Shown here in pieces: positions 18,689 to 28,774 of a DNA stretch of 33,015 nucleotides; the stretch's first letter is position 1; each line of letters starts with the position of its first letter. This DNA comes from an uncultured Peptoniphilaceae bacterium (GTDB lineage Bacteria; Bacillota; Clostridia; Tissierellales; Peptoniphilaceae). A model generated the notes under the pieces. The model saw nothing but the letters and a program-made list of their open reading frames with translations. It did no database searches and had not been told where the DNA came from. The DNA is taken from positions 1 through 33,015 of the forward strand of contig CAMIZH010000005.1 in assembly GCA_946403255.1 (NCBI GenBank), written 5' to 3'. The translations under genes were made by a program, and so were the position numbers.

Positions 18689-20476
18689 TTGGAATTGTGA
18701 TTGGTATAATTCTTTGTAAATTCCACCTTGTTGTATTAACTCATCGTGATTTCCTTGTTCAACTATAGAGCCGTGATTCATAACAAGAATTAAATCAGCA
18801 TTTCTAATAGTTGAAAGTCTATGTGCAATTATAAAACTTGTTCTGCCTTTCATAGCTTCTTCCATAGCTTTTTGTAAAAGTTGTTCAAGTCTTGTATCAA
18901 CTGATGAAGTAGCTTCGTCAAGAATTAATATAGATGGATCTGCAATTAAAGCACGAGCAATGGTGATAAGTTGTTTTTCACCTTGAGAAACATTTGTAGA
19001 TTCCTCGTTTATAATTGTACGATAACCTTCAGGTAAAGTACGTATAAAGTGATCGGCACGAGCAAGAGTTGCAGCTTGTATAACTTCTTCAAAGTTTGCA
19101 TCAAGTTTACCAAATTTAATATTATCTTCGATACTAGCAGAATATAACCAAGGACTTTGAGATACAACTCCAAAAAGTGAACGAGATTGTCTTTTTGAAA
19201 GTCTATTTATATCAACGCCATCAATTTTAATACTACCAGAATCAATATCATAAAAACGCATTAAGAGATTTATAAGAGTAGTTTTACCAGCACCAGTTGG
19301 GCCAACAATAGCTACAGTATCTCCAGCTTTTATATCAATATTAATATTTTCCATAAGTGGTTCATCTTTGTTATATCCAAATCTAACATTTTTAAAATCA
19401 ATATCTCCATTAACAACTTCATTTGAAATATCAATTGATTCTAAAACATCAGATTCATTTTCTTCATATAAAACTTCACAAACACGTCCAAGAGATGCAA
19501 TAGCAGTTTGAAGTAAGTTTGTAAGTTGAGTTATATTTCCAATAGGTCCTGCAAGTTGCCAAATATATTGAACAAATGCGTGGATTTCTCCAATAGCCAT
19601 TGGTGCAACAACCATAAAGCCTAAAATAGTAAGTGGTTTATTTAAAACTGTAAGAGCAAGAAGTAAAAACAATGCAATATATGATAAATGAATTACACCA
19701 CTTAAAATTGGGTTTATAGAACTTGAAAGAAAGTTTGCGTAAAATCCTTTTTTATTTAAGTTTTCATTAACCTTTGAAAAGTTTTTAATTGATTCTTCTT
19801 CTTGTCCAAAAAGTTGAATAACCATATGTCCAGAATAATATTCTTGAGCATAACCATTTAAATCTCCAAGAGAATTTTGTAATTCTGTAAAGTATGGAGT
19901 AGATTTTTTAGTGATTTTTTTAAAAACAATTACACAAATTGGAATTATAATCAAAGCTATAATAGTAAAAAATGGAGCAAGATGAAACATAAAACCAATA
20001 CTAAATATCATATAAAGAGTTGAACCTAAAACATTTAGCAATGATTGTTGCAGTGCTTCACTTATTACAGTTACATCAGTTGTAACTCTACTTAAGATTT
20101 CTCCTTGTTGTCTACTATCATAATAAGACACAGGAAGTTTATTTAACTTTGTATAAATTTCTTTTCTAAGGTCTAAAGTAGTATCTTGAACAGCTTGAGA
20201 TAAAATATAATTTGCTATAAAATCTGCAATTGAATCAATAATTCCTACAATAACAATTAAAAGAATAATTTTATAAATATAATCAAAATTAATTCCACCA
20301 GTATTTGTATTAACTCTTTGAGCAATATTTCTAGCAAGTTCAGAAATTGTAAGACCAATTAAAAATGGAGGAATAGCACGACATATATTACAAACCATAG
20401 AAGAAAATATAGCTATAAAATATTTAAACTTATAAGGTTTCATAAAAGATAAAAGTTCTTTGTATTTTTTGTTCAT
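18686..20476 (-). CDS. ABC exporter half-transporter (permease + ATPase) with catalytic Glu
   Basis: Walker A GPTGAGKTT; signature VSQGEKQ (non-canonical); Walker B ILILDEATSSVD; H-loop IIAHRLST. Confidence 0.95.
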   Translation of the reverse strand: MNKKYKELLSFMKPYKFKYFIAIFSSMVCNICRAIPPFLIGLTISELARNIAQRVNTNTGGINFDYIYKIILLIVIVGIIDSIADFIANYILSQAVQDTTLDLRKEIYTKLNKLPVSYYDSRQQGEILSRVTTDVTVISEALQQSLLNVLGSTLYMIFSIGFMFHLAPFFTIIALIIIPICVIVFKKITKKSTPYFTELQNSLGDLNGYAQEYYSGHMVIQLFGQEEESIKNFSKVNENLNKKGFYANFLSSSINPILSGVIHLSYIALFLLLALTVLNKPLTILGFMVVAPMAIGEIHAFVQYIWQLAGPIGNITQLTNLLQTAIASLGRVCEVLYEENESDVLESIDISNEVVNGDIDFKNVRFGYNKDEPLMENINIDIKAGDTVAIVGPTGAGKTTLINLLMRFYDIDSGSIKIDGVDINRLSKRQSRSLFGVVSQSPWLYSASIEDNIKFGKLDANFEEVIQAATLARADHFIRTLPEGYRTIINEESTNVSQGEKQLITIARALIADPSILILDEATSSVDTRLEQLLQKAMEEAMKGRTSFIIAHRLSTIRNADLILVMNHGSIVEQGNHDELIQQGGIYKELYQSQFQ

Positions 20477-22206
20477 ATCTCTAACTCCTCCTTTGTAAGT
20501 TGTGAACTTGCAATTTGATAATAAACTTCGCAGGAATTTAATAACTCTTTATGAGTACCGACACCTACAACCTCACCATTATCAATAACAAGAATTTTAT
20601 CAGCATCCATTATAGTACCAACTCTTTGAGCAACAATAAAGAAAGTTGCATCAGTAATATTTTCTTTAAGAGTATGTCTTAAAACAGAATCAGTTTTATA
20701 ATCAAGAGCTGAAAAAGTATCGTCAAAAATATAAATAGGTACATCACGAGTAAGTGCACGAGCAATACAAAGTCTTTGTTGTTGTCCACCAGAAAGATTT
20801 GTACCTCCCTCAGAAAGAACTCTATTAAATCCATCTGGGTGAGAATTTATAAATTCATTTGCTTGAGCAATACTTGTAGCTCTTTTAATTTCTTCTTCAT
20901 TAGCATCTCTATTACCAAATTTTAAGTTTTCCATAATGGTCCCAGAGAAAAGTGTAGATTTTTGAGGGACATAACCAATATTTTTTCTAAGATAAGAAAG
21001 GTCATAATCTCTAATATCAACATCATCAATAGTTATAGAACCTTCAGTAACGTCAACAAGTCTTGGGATAAGTTTTAAAATTGTAGACTTACCAGAACCA
21101 GTAGAACCAATAAATGCTACAGTCTCACCAGGCTTAGAAGTAAAGGAAATATCTTTAAGAACAGATTTTTCAGAGTCATTACTATAAGCGAAAGAAACAT
21201 TTTTAAACTCAACACGGCCTTCAATATTATTATTTTTAATAGCGTTTTTCTTAGAATAAATAGTAGGCTCTGAATCCATAACTTCTTTAATTCTTGCAAC
21301 GGCAACTTGTGCACGAGGAAGCATCATAAGAACAGATCCAAGCATAAGAAAAGAAAGTAAAGCCATAAAAACATACTCAATAAAAGCAACAAGCATACCA
21401 TATTCTAAAATACCGTCATTAACCTGATTAACACCAAAATACATAACAGAAGATTGAACAACTGTAAATATTAAAGTAAAAGCAGGAGAAACAACACCAA
21501 TAGTTTGGAAAAGTTTTTTAGAAACATTGGCATAATCACTACTTACATAGTCAAACTGTTCAGCTTTAAAATCCTGTCTGTTAAAACCACGAATTACACG
21601 AAGACCAGTTATAGTTTCACGAATTTGTAAGTTTATTTTATCTAAACCCTTTTGTTGATGAATAGATAATTTTTCAGTTTTTAAATTAATAAGAATCATT
21701 GCTATAACCATAGTTGGAATAGCAAGAACAGTTATAATAGCTAAAAGTTTACTTTGGGTAAAAATTAAAAATACACTGGCAATAAACATAAATGGCGCCA
21801 TAACACCAATTCTTAAAATCATAATTAAAAATTGCATAATAGTATAAGCGTCGTTACCAGTATTTGTTAAAAGTCTTGAAACACCAAACTCATCATAATT
21901 GTCTTTTGATAGACTTTGTACTTTTTTAAATAAATCATTTCTCATATCACGGGTGACATTAGAAACAAGTTTATTTGAAAAATATGCAAGAAGTATTAAA
22001 GAACCTAAACCAACAAGTGCGAATAATAACATATAAAGTGAAATCTTTATAATATAAGACATATCTTGATTGTGAAAATTTGTATTAATACCTTTAGCAA
22101 TAATAGTAGGAATTCCAAGATTGATTATTATAAAACCAAATCCTGAGATTAAATTAATAAAAAGATAAGCTTTATATCTTTTCAAATAATTCCATATAAA
22201 TTTCAT
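20473..22206 (-). CDS. ABC exporter half-transporter with degenerate Walker B/H-loop
   Basis: Walker A GSTGSGKST; signature LSGGQQQ; Walker B IYIFDDTFSALD (Asp in place of catalytic Glu); FIVAQRVGT (Gln in place of H-loop His); 4-bp overlap with the partner gene. Confidence 0.95.
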   Translation of the reverse strand: MKFIWNYLKRYKAYLFINLISGFGFIIINLGIPTIIAKGINTNFHNQDMSYIIKISLYMLLFALVGLGSLILLAYFSNKLVSNVTRDMRNDLFKKVQSLSKDNYDEFGVSRLLTNTGNDAYTIMQFLIMILRIGVMAPFMFIASVFLIFTQSKLLAIITVLAIPTMVIAMILINLKTEKLSIHQQKGLDKINLQIRETITGLRVIRGFNRQDFKAEQFDYVSSDYANVSKKLFQTIGVVSPAFTLIFTVVQSSVMYFGVNQVNDGILEYGMLVAFIEYVFMALLSFLMLGSVLMMLPRAQVAVARIKEVMDSEPTIYSKKNAIKNNNIEGRVEFKNVSFAYSNDSEKSVLKDISFTSKPGETVAFIGSTGSGKSTILKLIPRLVDVTEGSITIDDVDIRDYDLSYLRKNIGYVPQKSTLFSGTIMENLKFGNRDANEEEIKRATSIAQANEFINSHPDGFNRVLSEGGTNLSGGQQQRLCIARALTRDVPIYIFDDTFSALDYKTDSVLRHTLKENITDATFFIVAQRVGTIMDADKILVIDNGEVVGVGTHKELLNSCEVYYQIASSQLTKEELEI

Positions 22207-22327
22207 TAAGTACCTCCTTTGTATTCTTAATGTATAAATACCTTATTTGCAAAAATGTAAGCACTCTTAAGTATAGTAAAAAAGATTGTGTTTAAATTTA
22301 AGATAAGAGCACCATTATATAGAAAAA

Positions 22328-22357
22328 TCCCTAGAAAAAGCAAGGACTTTTTTAGGG
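22328..22357 (-). terminator. Second (distal) terminator downstream of tRNA-Arg
   Basis: Minus strand: CCCTAAAAAAG-TCCTTG-CTTTTTCTAGGG then ATTTTTC. Confidence 0.6.
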
Positions 22358-22387
22358 AAATAAAAAACTACCACAAAAGTGATAGTT
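22358..22387 (-). terminator. Proximal terminator downstream of tRNA-Arg
   Basis: Minus strand: AACTATCAC-TTTT-GTGGTAGTT followed by TTTT. Confidence 0.75.
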
Positions 22388-22397
22388 TTAAAATATA

Positions 22398-22474
22398 TGG
22401 TGCACGCGAGAGGAGTCGAACCTCCGGCCTACGCTTTAGGAGAGCGCCGCTCTATCCAACTGAGCTACGTGTGC
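22398..22474 (-). tRNA. tRNA-Arg (anticodon CCU), CCA encoded
   Basis: Minus strand folds as GCACACG TA GCTC AGTTGGATA GAGC G GCGCT CTCCTAA AGCGT AGGCC GGAGG TTCGACT CCTCT CGCGTGC A CCA; anticodon complement at 22438-22440. Confidence 0.95.
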
Positions 22475-22560
22475 ATGACAATATGTTTAATTTTATAGCA
22501 ATAATATTATCATGTCAATAAAGAAAGAGCCTACAATTTAGTAAGCTCTTTTTAATTTAC

Positions 22561-23952
22561 TTATTTATTTTCTTCTGCCCTCATTAAATCATCAAGATAC
22601 ATTGGTATTCTTGTTTTTAATTTTTTAGCTTTATCTTTTTGATCATGTGCTTCATTTATATCAAAAAATTCTTCTCTAAATAAATCAGCATTTCTAAGTT
22701 GTCTTTCTTCTACTACAAGAGTTCCATCTTTAAATACATGAGTACATAGGTTTGTAGCAAAGAAGTAAAGTAGATATTCTAAGTTTGGTGCTTCAAAAAC
22801 TGCAATGTCTGCATTTTTACCTTTTTTGAAACTTCCGATTTTGTCAGCACGACAAACTGAATGTGCAGCGTTTATTGTAACTGCGTTAAAGATTTCAGTA
22901 GGTTCAAGTTTCATTGCAAAAGCTCCGAGTTGCATTGCGAATTGAAGATTTGCAGTAGGGCAAGAACCAGGGTTTGAGTCTGTTGTTATTGTTATAGCCA
23001 TTCCTTTGTCTAACATTTTTCTAGCGGGTGCATAAGATTCGGCCATCAATGAAAATGTAGTTGCAGGAAGTAAGTTTCCAATAACTCCAGCTTCTGCAAG
23101 CAGTTCAATTTCTTTATCGCCAGCTACCATTAGATGTTCTGCTGATGTACATTTTAATTTTGCAGCAACTTCAACTCCACCGATTGATTCAATTTCGTCT
23201 GCGTGAATTCTTGTTTTTAATCCATGTTCTTGTGCTGCTTTTAAAATCATATATGATTGTTCTGCTGTAAATACGCCTTTTTCACAAAATACGTCACAGA
23301 ATTCTGCTAGATTTTCTTCTTTTACTTTTGGTAACATTTCAATAACTTCTGCAACAAAAGCATCTGGGTTTTCTTTGTACTCAGTTGGGATGGCATGTGC
23401 TGCCATAAATGTTGATACTAAGTCTACTGCCATATTTTCATTTAGAGACTTAACAACTTCCATTTGTTTTTTTTCATTTTCCCAGTCTAGTCCATATCCA
23501 GATTTTGCTTCAACTGTTGTAACTCCGTGATACATCATATGTTCAAGAAGTTTTTTAGTTTTTATAAATAACTCGTCAAAACTTGCTTTTTGTGTTGCTT
23601 TTTGTGTTGAAAGTATTCCGCCACCTTGTTCAAGGATTTCTAAGTAAGATACTCCTTTTAGTTTTTTAGCAAACTCATTTTCACGACTTCCGCCATAAAC
23701 TAAGTGAGTGTGGCAGTCTATAAGTCCTGGTGTAGCAACATGTCCTGAAAGTTCAACCATTTCAGTTTCTTCGCCAACTAAATCTTCAGGAACATCTCCT
23801 TCGCCGATTTCGTAAATTTTGCCACCGTATATTGCGATGTAACCATTTTTAAGAATTGTAGCTTCTTTCATTTCAGCTCCTCTTAAAGGTCTATCTAAAT
23901 CATTTGGGCAAAAAATTTCATTTAAGTTATAAAGTATTTTATCTGCTATCAT
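22561..23952 (-). CDS. hutI: Imidazolonepropionase
   Basis: [77 protein letters not shown]. Confidence 0.96.
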   Translation of the reverse strand: MIADKILYNLNEIFCPNDLDRPLRGAEMKEATILKNGYIAIYGGKIYEIGEGDVPEDLVGEETEMVELSGHVATPGLIDCHTHLVYGGSRENEFAKKLKGVSYLEILEQGGGILSTQKATQKASFDELFIKTKKLLEHMMYHGVTTVEAKSGYGLDWENEKKQMEVVKSLNENMAVDLVSTFMAAHAIPTEYKENPDAFVAEVIEMLPKVKEENLAEFCDVFCEKGVFTAEQSYMILKAAQEHGLKTRIHADEIESIGGVEVAAKLKCTSAEHLMVAGDKEIELLAEAGVIGNLLPATTFSLMAESYAPARKMLDKGMAITITTDSNPGSCPTANLQFAMQLGAFAMKLEPTEIFNAVTINAAHSVCRADKIGSFKKGKNADIAVFEAPNLEYLLYFFATNLCTHVFKDGTLVVEERQLRNADLFREEFFDINEAHDQKDKAKKLKTRIPMYLDDLMRAEENK

Positions 23953-23991
23953 ATTTCCTCCTTGGTATAGAAAATCACTAAATTTATTTTA

Positions 23992-24070
23992 TCTAATTAA
24001 CTATTTTATAAAAGAATATACATTATATAGTAGTTAATTAGAGTTTATTGCATTTAAATCTAATTAATGT
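23992..24070. promoter_or_regulatory. Repeats in the hutI/hutU divergent intergenic region (candidate operators)
   Basis: TCTAATTAACTA (23992-24003), exact reverse complement TAGTTAATTAGA (24031-24042), and a partial third copy TCTAATTAATGT (24059-24070). Confidence 0.55.
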
Positions 24071-24231
24071 CAAATAAACATTATACTAATTTTAATTATA
24101 CCCTTATATAAATATTACAACAATATATATAATTTATAAGTTATAGACATTTAAAAGACGATTTGATGTTAGAATATGTTTAAAGTTAAAAAAGAAAAAA
24201 TAAATGTTTATATACATAAGGAGGAAATAGA

Positions 24232-26259
24232 ATGATAAATAATAATGACATAAAAAATGCCATGACTATTACACTTGATTTTGATGAACTTCCAGAAATG
24301 CCAAAGTTTGAGGAAGGTATTCGTAGAGCGCCAGATAGAGGATTTCATTTATCTCAAGCTCAAACTGAAATAGCTCTTAAAAATGCTTTAAGATATATTC
24401 CAGAAAAATATCATGAAGAATTAGTTCCAGAATTTTTAGAAGAACTTAAAACTCGTGGAAGAATTTATGGATATAGATTTAGACCAGAAGGAAGAATTTA
24501 TGGAAGAGGAATAGATTCTTATAAAGGAAACTGTACAGAAGGTAAAGCTTTCCAAGTTATGATTGATAACAATCTTGATTTTGAAGTAGCTCTTTATCCT
24601 TATGAACTTGTTACTTATGGTGAAACTGGTTCTGTTTGTCAAAACTGGATGCAATATAGACTTATAATGAAATACTTAGAAGAAATGACTGACAATCAAA
24701 CTCTTGTTATGTCTTCAGGTCATCCTCTAGGACTTTTCAAATCTAAACCAGAAGCTCCAAAGGTTATTATTACAAATGGTCTTTTAATTGGACTTTATGA
24801 CAATATAGAAGATTGGGAAATAGCTGAAGAAATGGGAGTTACAAACTATGGTCAAATGACTGCTGGTGGTTGGATGTATATTGGACCACAAGGTATAGTT
24901 CATGGAACTTTCAATACTCTTTTAAATGCAGGAAGATTAAAACTTGGTATTCCTGAAGATGGAGATTTAGCTGGAAAATTATTTGTTACATCAGGTCTTG
25001 GTGGAATGAGTGGTGCTCAAGGTAAAGCTGCTGAAATTGCAAAATCAGTTTCTATTGTTGCTGAAGTTGATATGTCAAGAATTGAAACAAGACTTGAACA
25101 AGGTTGGATTTCTAAACTTGCAAAAACTCCAGAAGAAGCTGTTGAAATGGCACTTAAATATAAAGAAAGTAAAGAAGCTGTAAGTATTGCTTATCATGGT
25201 AATGTTGTAGATCTTCTTGAATATATGGAAAAAGAAAATGTTCATGTTGAACTTCTTTCTGACCAAACTTCTTGCCATAATGTTTATGGTGGTGGATACT
25301 GTCCTGCAGGAATTACTTTTGAAGAAAGAACAGAACTTCTTGCAACAGATGAAAAGAAATTTAGAAAACTTGTTGATGAAACTTTAAAAAGACATTATGA
25401 AGTAATTAAAAAACTTGTAGATAAAGGAACTTATTTCTTTGACTATGGTAACTCATTTATGAAAGCTATTTATGATGCTGGAGTTAAAGAAATTTCTAAA
25501 AATGGTATTGATGACAAAGATGGATTTATTTGGCCATCATATGTTGAAGATATAATGGGACCTTTATTATTTGATTATGGATATGGACCTTTTAGATGGG
25601 TTTGCTTAAGTGGTAAACATGAAGATTTAGTTGCTACTGATAAAGCAGCTATGGATGCAATTGATCCAACTAGAAGATATCAAGATAGAGATAATTATAA
25701 CTGGATAAGAGATGCTGAAAAGAATAGTTTAGTTGTAGGAACTGAAGCTAGAATTCTTTATCAAGATGAAGAAGGAAGAGTAAATATTGCTCTTGAATTT
25801 AACAAACTTGTTAGAGAAGGAAAAGTTGGACCTATAATGATGGGTCGTGATCATCATGACGTATCAGGAACTGATTCTCCATTTAGAGAAACATCAAATA
25901 TTAAAGATGGTTCAAATGTAACTGCTGATATGGCTGTTCAATGTTATGCAGGGAATGCTGCTCGTGGTATGAGTTTAATTGCACTACACAATGGTGGTGG
26001 AGTTGGAATTGGTAAATCTGTAAATGGTGGATTTGGACTAGTTCTTGATGGCTCAGAAAGAGTAGATGAAATCATAAGATCTTCTTTAAGCTGGGATGTA
26101 ATTGGTGGAGTTGCTAGAAGAAACTGGGCAAGAAACCAAAATGCTATGGAAGTATCTATGGAATTTAACAAAAATCATAAGGATGAATCTCATATTACTA
26201 TTCCTTATATTGCTGATGAAGATTTAGTAAAAGATTCAGTAGCAAAATTATTTAAATAA
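24232..26259 (+). CDS. hutU: Urocanate hydratase
   Basis: Full-length urocanase-like protein: GIRRAPDRGFHLSQAQTEIALKNALRYIP, GQMTAGGWMYIGPQGIVHGTF, DQTSCHNVYGGGYCPAGITFEE, MGRDHHDVSGTDSPFRETSNIKDGSN. Confidence 0.97.
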   Translation: MINNNDIKNAMTITLDFDELPEMPKFEEGIRRAPDRGFHLSQAQTEIALKNALRYIPEKYHEELVPEFLEELKTRGRIYGYRFRPEGRIYGRGIDSYKGNCTEGKAFQVMIDNNLDFEVALYPYELVTYGETGSVCQNWMQYRLIMKYLEEMTDNQTLVMSSGHPLGLFKSKPEAPKVIITNGLLIGLYDNIEDWEIAEEMGVTNYGQMTAGGWMYIGPQGIVHGTFNTLLNAGRLKLGIPEDGDLAGKLFVTSGLGGMSGAQGKAAEIAKSVSIVAEVDMSRIETRLEQGWISKLAKTPEEAVEMALKYKESKEAVSIAYHGNVVDLLEYMEKENVHVELLSDQTSCHNVYGGGYCPAGITFEERTELLATDEKKFRKLVDETLKRHYEVIKKLVDKGTYFFDYGNSFMKAIYDAGVKEISKNGIDDKDGFIWPSYVEDIMGPLLFDYGYGPFRWVCLSGKHEDLVATDKAAMDAIDPTRRYQDRDNYNWIRDAEKNSLVVGTEARILYQDEEGRVNIALEFNKLVREGKVGPIMMGRDHHDVSGTDSPFRETSNIKDGSNVTADMAVQCYAGNAARGMSLIALHNGGGVGIGKSVNGGFGLVLDGSERVDEIIRSSLSWDVIGGVARRNWARNQNAMEVSMEFNKNHKDESHITIPYIADEDLVKDSVAKLFK

Positions 26260-26292
26260 GCTGTCAAAAAAAACACAATATATAATTTATTA

Positions 26293-26314
26293 GAGGTGGT
26301 AAGTTTTCTTACCA
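26293..26314 (+). terminator. Hairpin downstream of hutU
   Basis: GTGGTAAG-TTTT-CTTACCAC; no clean T-tract follows. Confidence 0.4.
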
Positions 26315-26432
26315 CATTTAATATTGTCTAAGATTTAATAATAAAGTATGCAAAAGTATTCTGTGAAAATAAGTTAAACTTTTATATTAAAACATATATA
26401 TTTAATATAAAAATTATTGTATAATATAAATA

Positions 26433-26463
26433 AAAGAGAGATTATAGTCGGTCTCTCTTTTTT
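26433..26463 (+). terminator. Intrinsic terminator in the leader just upstream of the dipeptide epimerase
   Basis: AAAGAGAGA-TTATAGTCGG-TCTCTCTTTTTT; TATAAT at 26420-26425 lies just upstream. Confidence 0.75.
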
Positions 26464-26491
26464 ACTATATTAAAAGATAGGAGTGGGAATT

Positions 26492-27592
26492 TTGAAAATC
26501 AACAAAATTAGGATTGGTACGATTTCAGTACCATTGAAAGTGCCTTTTAAAACAGCACTTAGGACAGTAACTTCTGTTGAAGATATTATTGTAGAACTTC
26601 ATACAGATACAGGGGATGTTGGATATGGGGAAGCTCCACCAACTGGCGTTATAACTGGTGATACAAAGGGCGGGATTATCTCAGCCGTAACTGATCACAT
26701 ATCAAAAGTTGTTTTAGGCCGTGACATTGAAGATTTAGAATCTATTTTGTTAGATATACAATCTTCCTGTGTCCATAATAATAGTGCAAAAGCAGCAGTT
26801 GATATGGCGATTTATGATTTGTTTGGGAAAAGATTTAATATTCCAACATTTCAAATGCTTGGCGGTGCTAGAGAAAACCTTATTACAGATATAACTATTT
26901 CTGTAAACAGTCCTGAGGAAATGGCAGAAGATGCAAAGGTAGCACTTAGTCGTGGATATGATTGCTTAAAAATAAAAGTTGGAAAAGATCCATCTTTAGA
27001 TATTAAAAGATTAAAAGCTGTAAGAGACGTAGTGGGAGAAAAAACAACTATAAGAATAGATGCAAATCAAGGATGGAGTCGAAAAGAATCTGTAAAAATG
27101 TTATCAATTATGGATTCTGAAGGATTAAATATTGAATTTTGTGAGCAACCTGTAAAAGGCGAAGATTTTGAAGGTATGAAATATGTAACAGAACATTCGC
27201 CAATACCAATCCTTGCAGATGAGTCTGTATTTTCACCAGAAGATGCTTTAAAAATTATGCAAATGGGCGCTGCTGATATGGTAAATATAAAGCTGATGAA
27301 ATGTGGCGGTTTATATAATGGGTTAAAGATTGCTCAAATGGCAGAAATTTACGGAGTAGAATGTATGATTGGATGTATGCTTGAGGCTAAAGTTTCTGTA
27401 AATGCAGCAATACATTTAGCTTGTGCAAAATCAATTATTACAAAAATAGATTTAGATGGTCCAGTTCTTTGTAGTGAAGATCCTGTAATTGGCGGCTCTG
27501 TATTTAATGAAAAAGAAATAGTTGTTTCAAAGGAAGCTGGGCTTGGAATTGCAGGAATTGAAAAAATTGAATATTTAAATTTAATAAGATAG
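26492..27592 (+). CDS. Dipeptide epimerase (enolase superfamily, L-Ala-D/L-Glu epimerase-like)
   Basis: KIKVGKD, RIDANQGW, EFCEQPV, ADES, NIKLMKCGG. Probable TTG start at 26492 after AGGAGTGG; the ORF track gives GTG 26483. Confidence 0.9.
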   Translation: MKINKIRIGTISVPLKVPFKTALRTVTSVEDIIVELHTDTGDVGYGEAPPTGVITGDTKGGIISAVTDHISKVVLGRDIEDLESILLDIQSSCVHNNSAKAAVDMAIYDLFGKRFNIPTFQMLGGARENLITDITISVNSPEEMAEDAKVALSRGYDCLKIKVGKDPSLDIKRLKAVRDVVGEKTTIRIDANQGWSRKESVKMLSIMDSEGLNIEFCEQPVKGEDFEGMKYVTEHSPIPILADESVFSPEDALKIMQMGAADMVNIKLMKCGGLYNGLKIAQMAEIYGVECMIGCMLEAKVSVNAAIHLACAKSIITKIDLDGPVLCSEDPVIGGSVFNEKEIVVSKEAGLGIAGIEKIEYLNLIR

Positions 27593-27605
27593 AGGGAGAA
27601 ATAAT

Positions 27606-28769
27606 ATGATAACAAATGGATTTACTTATATTGCAGTCCTTATATTTATGGCTTCAATATTAATAACACTTCAAAGTGTAAAGGACTGGAAGTTTTTTGA
27701 ATATGTGCCACCAATAGTTCTTTTATACTTAGGAACAATGATACTTTGCACAGTTAAGTTTTGGGATTTAGAAGCAACGGCGCCAGCTTATAGTGCGATG
27801 AAAAATAATATATTATATGCAATGATATTTTTAATGTTACTTAGATGTGATATAAGACAGGTTATGAAACTTGGACCTAAGATGTTATTTACATTTTTTA
27901 TAGCGTCAATTTCAATTTCAATAGGATTTATTTTAACTTATGCAATAATGCATAATTATTTAGGAGAAGGATCTTGGAAAGCTCTTGCTGCTCTTTGTGG
28001 TAGTTGGATGGGTGGATCTGGAAATATGGTTGCAGTTCAAGCAGCCTTAAATATTGGAGAAGCTGATATGGGTTATGCTCTTGTCATTGATTCGATAGAT
28101 TATTCTATGTGGGTTATGTTTTTGCTGTGGGCAATAACTAGAGCTCCACAATTTAACAAATGGACAAAGGCTGATACAACTGCACTTGATGAAGTAAGTA
28201 GAAGTCTTGAAGCAACAATGATTGAAAATAAAAAGGAAATAACTTTCCAAAGTATGATGCTCTTAATAGGTTCTGCGTTGTTTGTGTCCGCAATTACACA
28301 AAATTTAGGAACGTACTTTAATGGTATAATGCCATTTTTTGACAAGGCAACATGGACAGTTATTGCCATAACAGTTATTGCTTTAGTAGGAGCGATGTCT
28401 CCACTTGGAAAAGTTGCAGGCTCAAGTGAATTATCAAATGTATTTTTATATACAGTTGTAGCGCTTCTTGCATCAAGAGCAAACCTTGCAGAGTTACGTG
28501 ATGCTCCGATTTGGATTCTTTCAGGATTTATGATCCTTGGATTCCATGGAATAGTTATGGTTATAATGGCGAAAATATTTAAATTAGATATGTTTACATC
28601 AGCAGTTGCATCTCTTGCAAATATTGGTGGAACGGCATCAGCACCAGTTCTTGCAGCGGCATATAGTGGTTCATTAGTACCAGTTGCAATTCTTATGGCT
28701 TTAATGGGATATATAGTAGGAACCTTTGGGGGACTTATAACAGGAAATATAATGAGTATATTTGGATAA
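27606..28769 (+). CDS. DUF819 family integral membrane protein
   Basis: Multi-TM; LCGSWMGGSGNMVAVQAALNI and SLANIGGTASAPVLAAAYSGSLVPVAILMALMGYIVGTFGGLITG are DUF819-like. Confidence 0.88.
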   Translation: MITNGFTYIAVLIFMASILITLQSVKDWKFFEYVPPIVLLYLGTMILCTVKFWDLEATAPAYSAMKNNILYAMIFLMLLRCDIRQVMKLGPKMLFTFFIASISISIGFILTYAIMHNYLGEGSWKALAALCGSWMGGSGNMVAVQAALNIGEADMGYALVIDSIDYSMWVMFLLWAITRAPQFNKWTKADTTALDEVSRSLEATMIENKKEITFQSMMLLIGSALFVSAITQNLGTYFNGIMPFFDKATWTVIAITVIALVGAMSPLGKVAGSSELSNVFLYTVVALLASRANLAELRDAPIWILSGFMILGFHGIVMVIMAKIFKLDMFTSAVASLANIGGTASAPVLAAAYSGSLVPVAILMALMGYIVGTFGGLITGNIMSIFG

Positions 28770-28774
28770 AGATT

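Noticed and set aside
22288-22521. 77 aa plus-strand ORF (...RERSRTSGLRFRRAPLYPTELRVH...)
   Set aside because: It is the antisense translation of tRNA-Arg; this peptide pattern is a well-known false ORF over tRNA genes.
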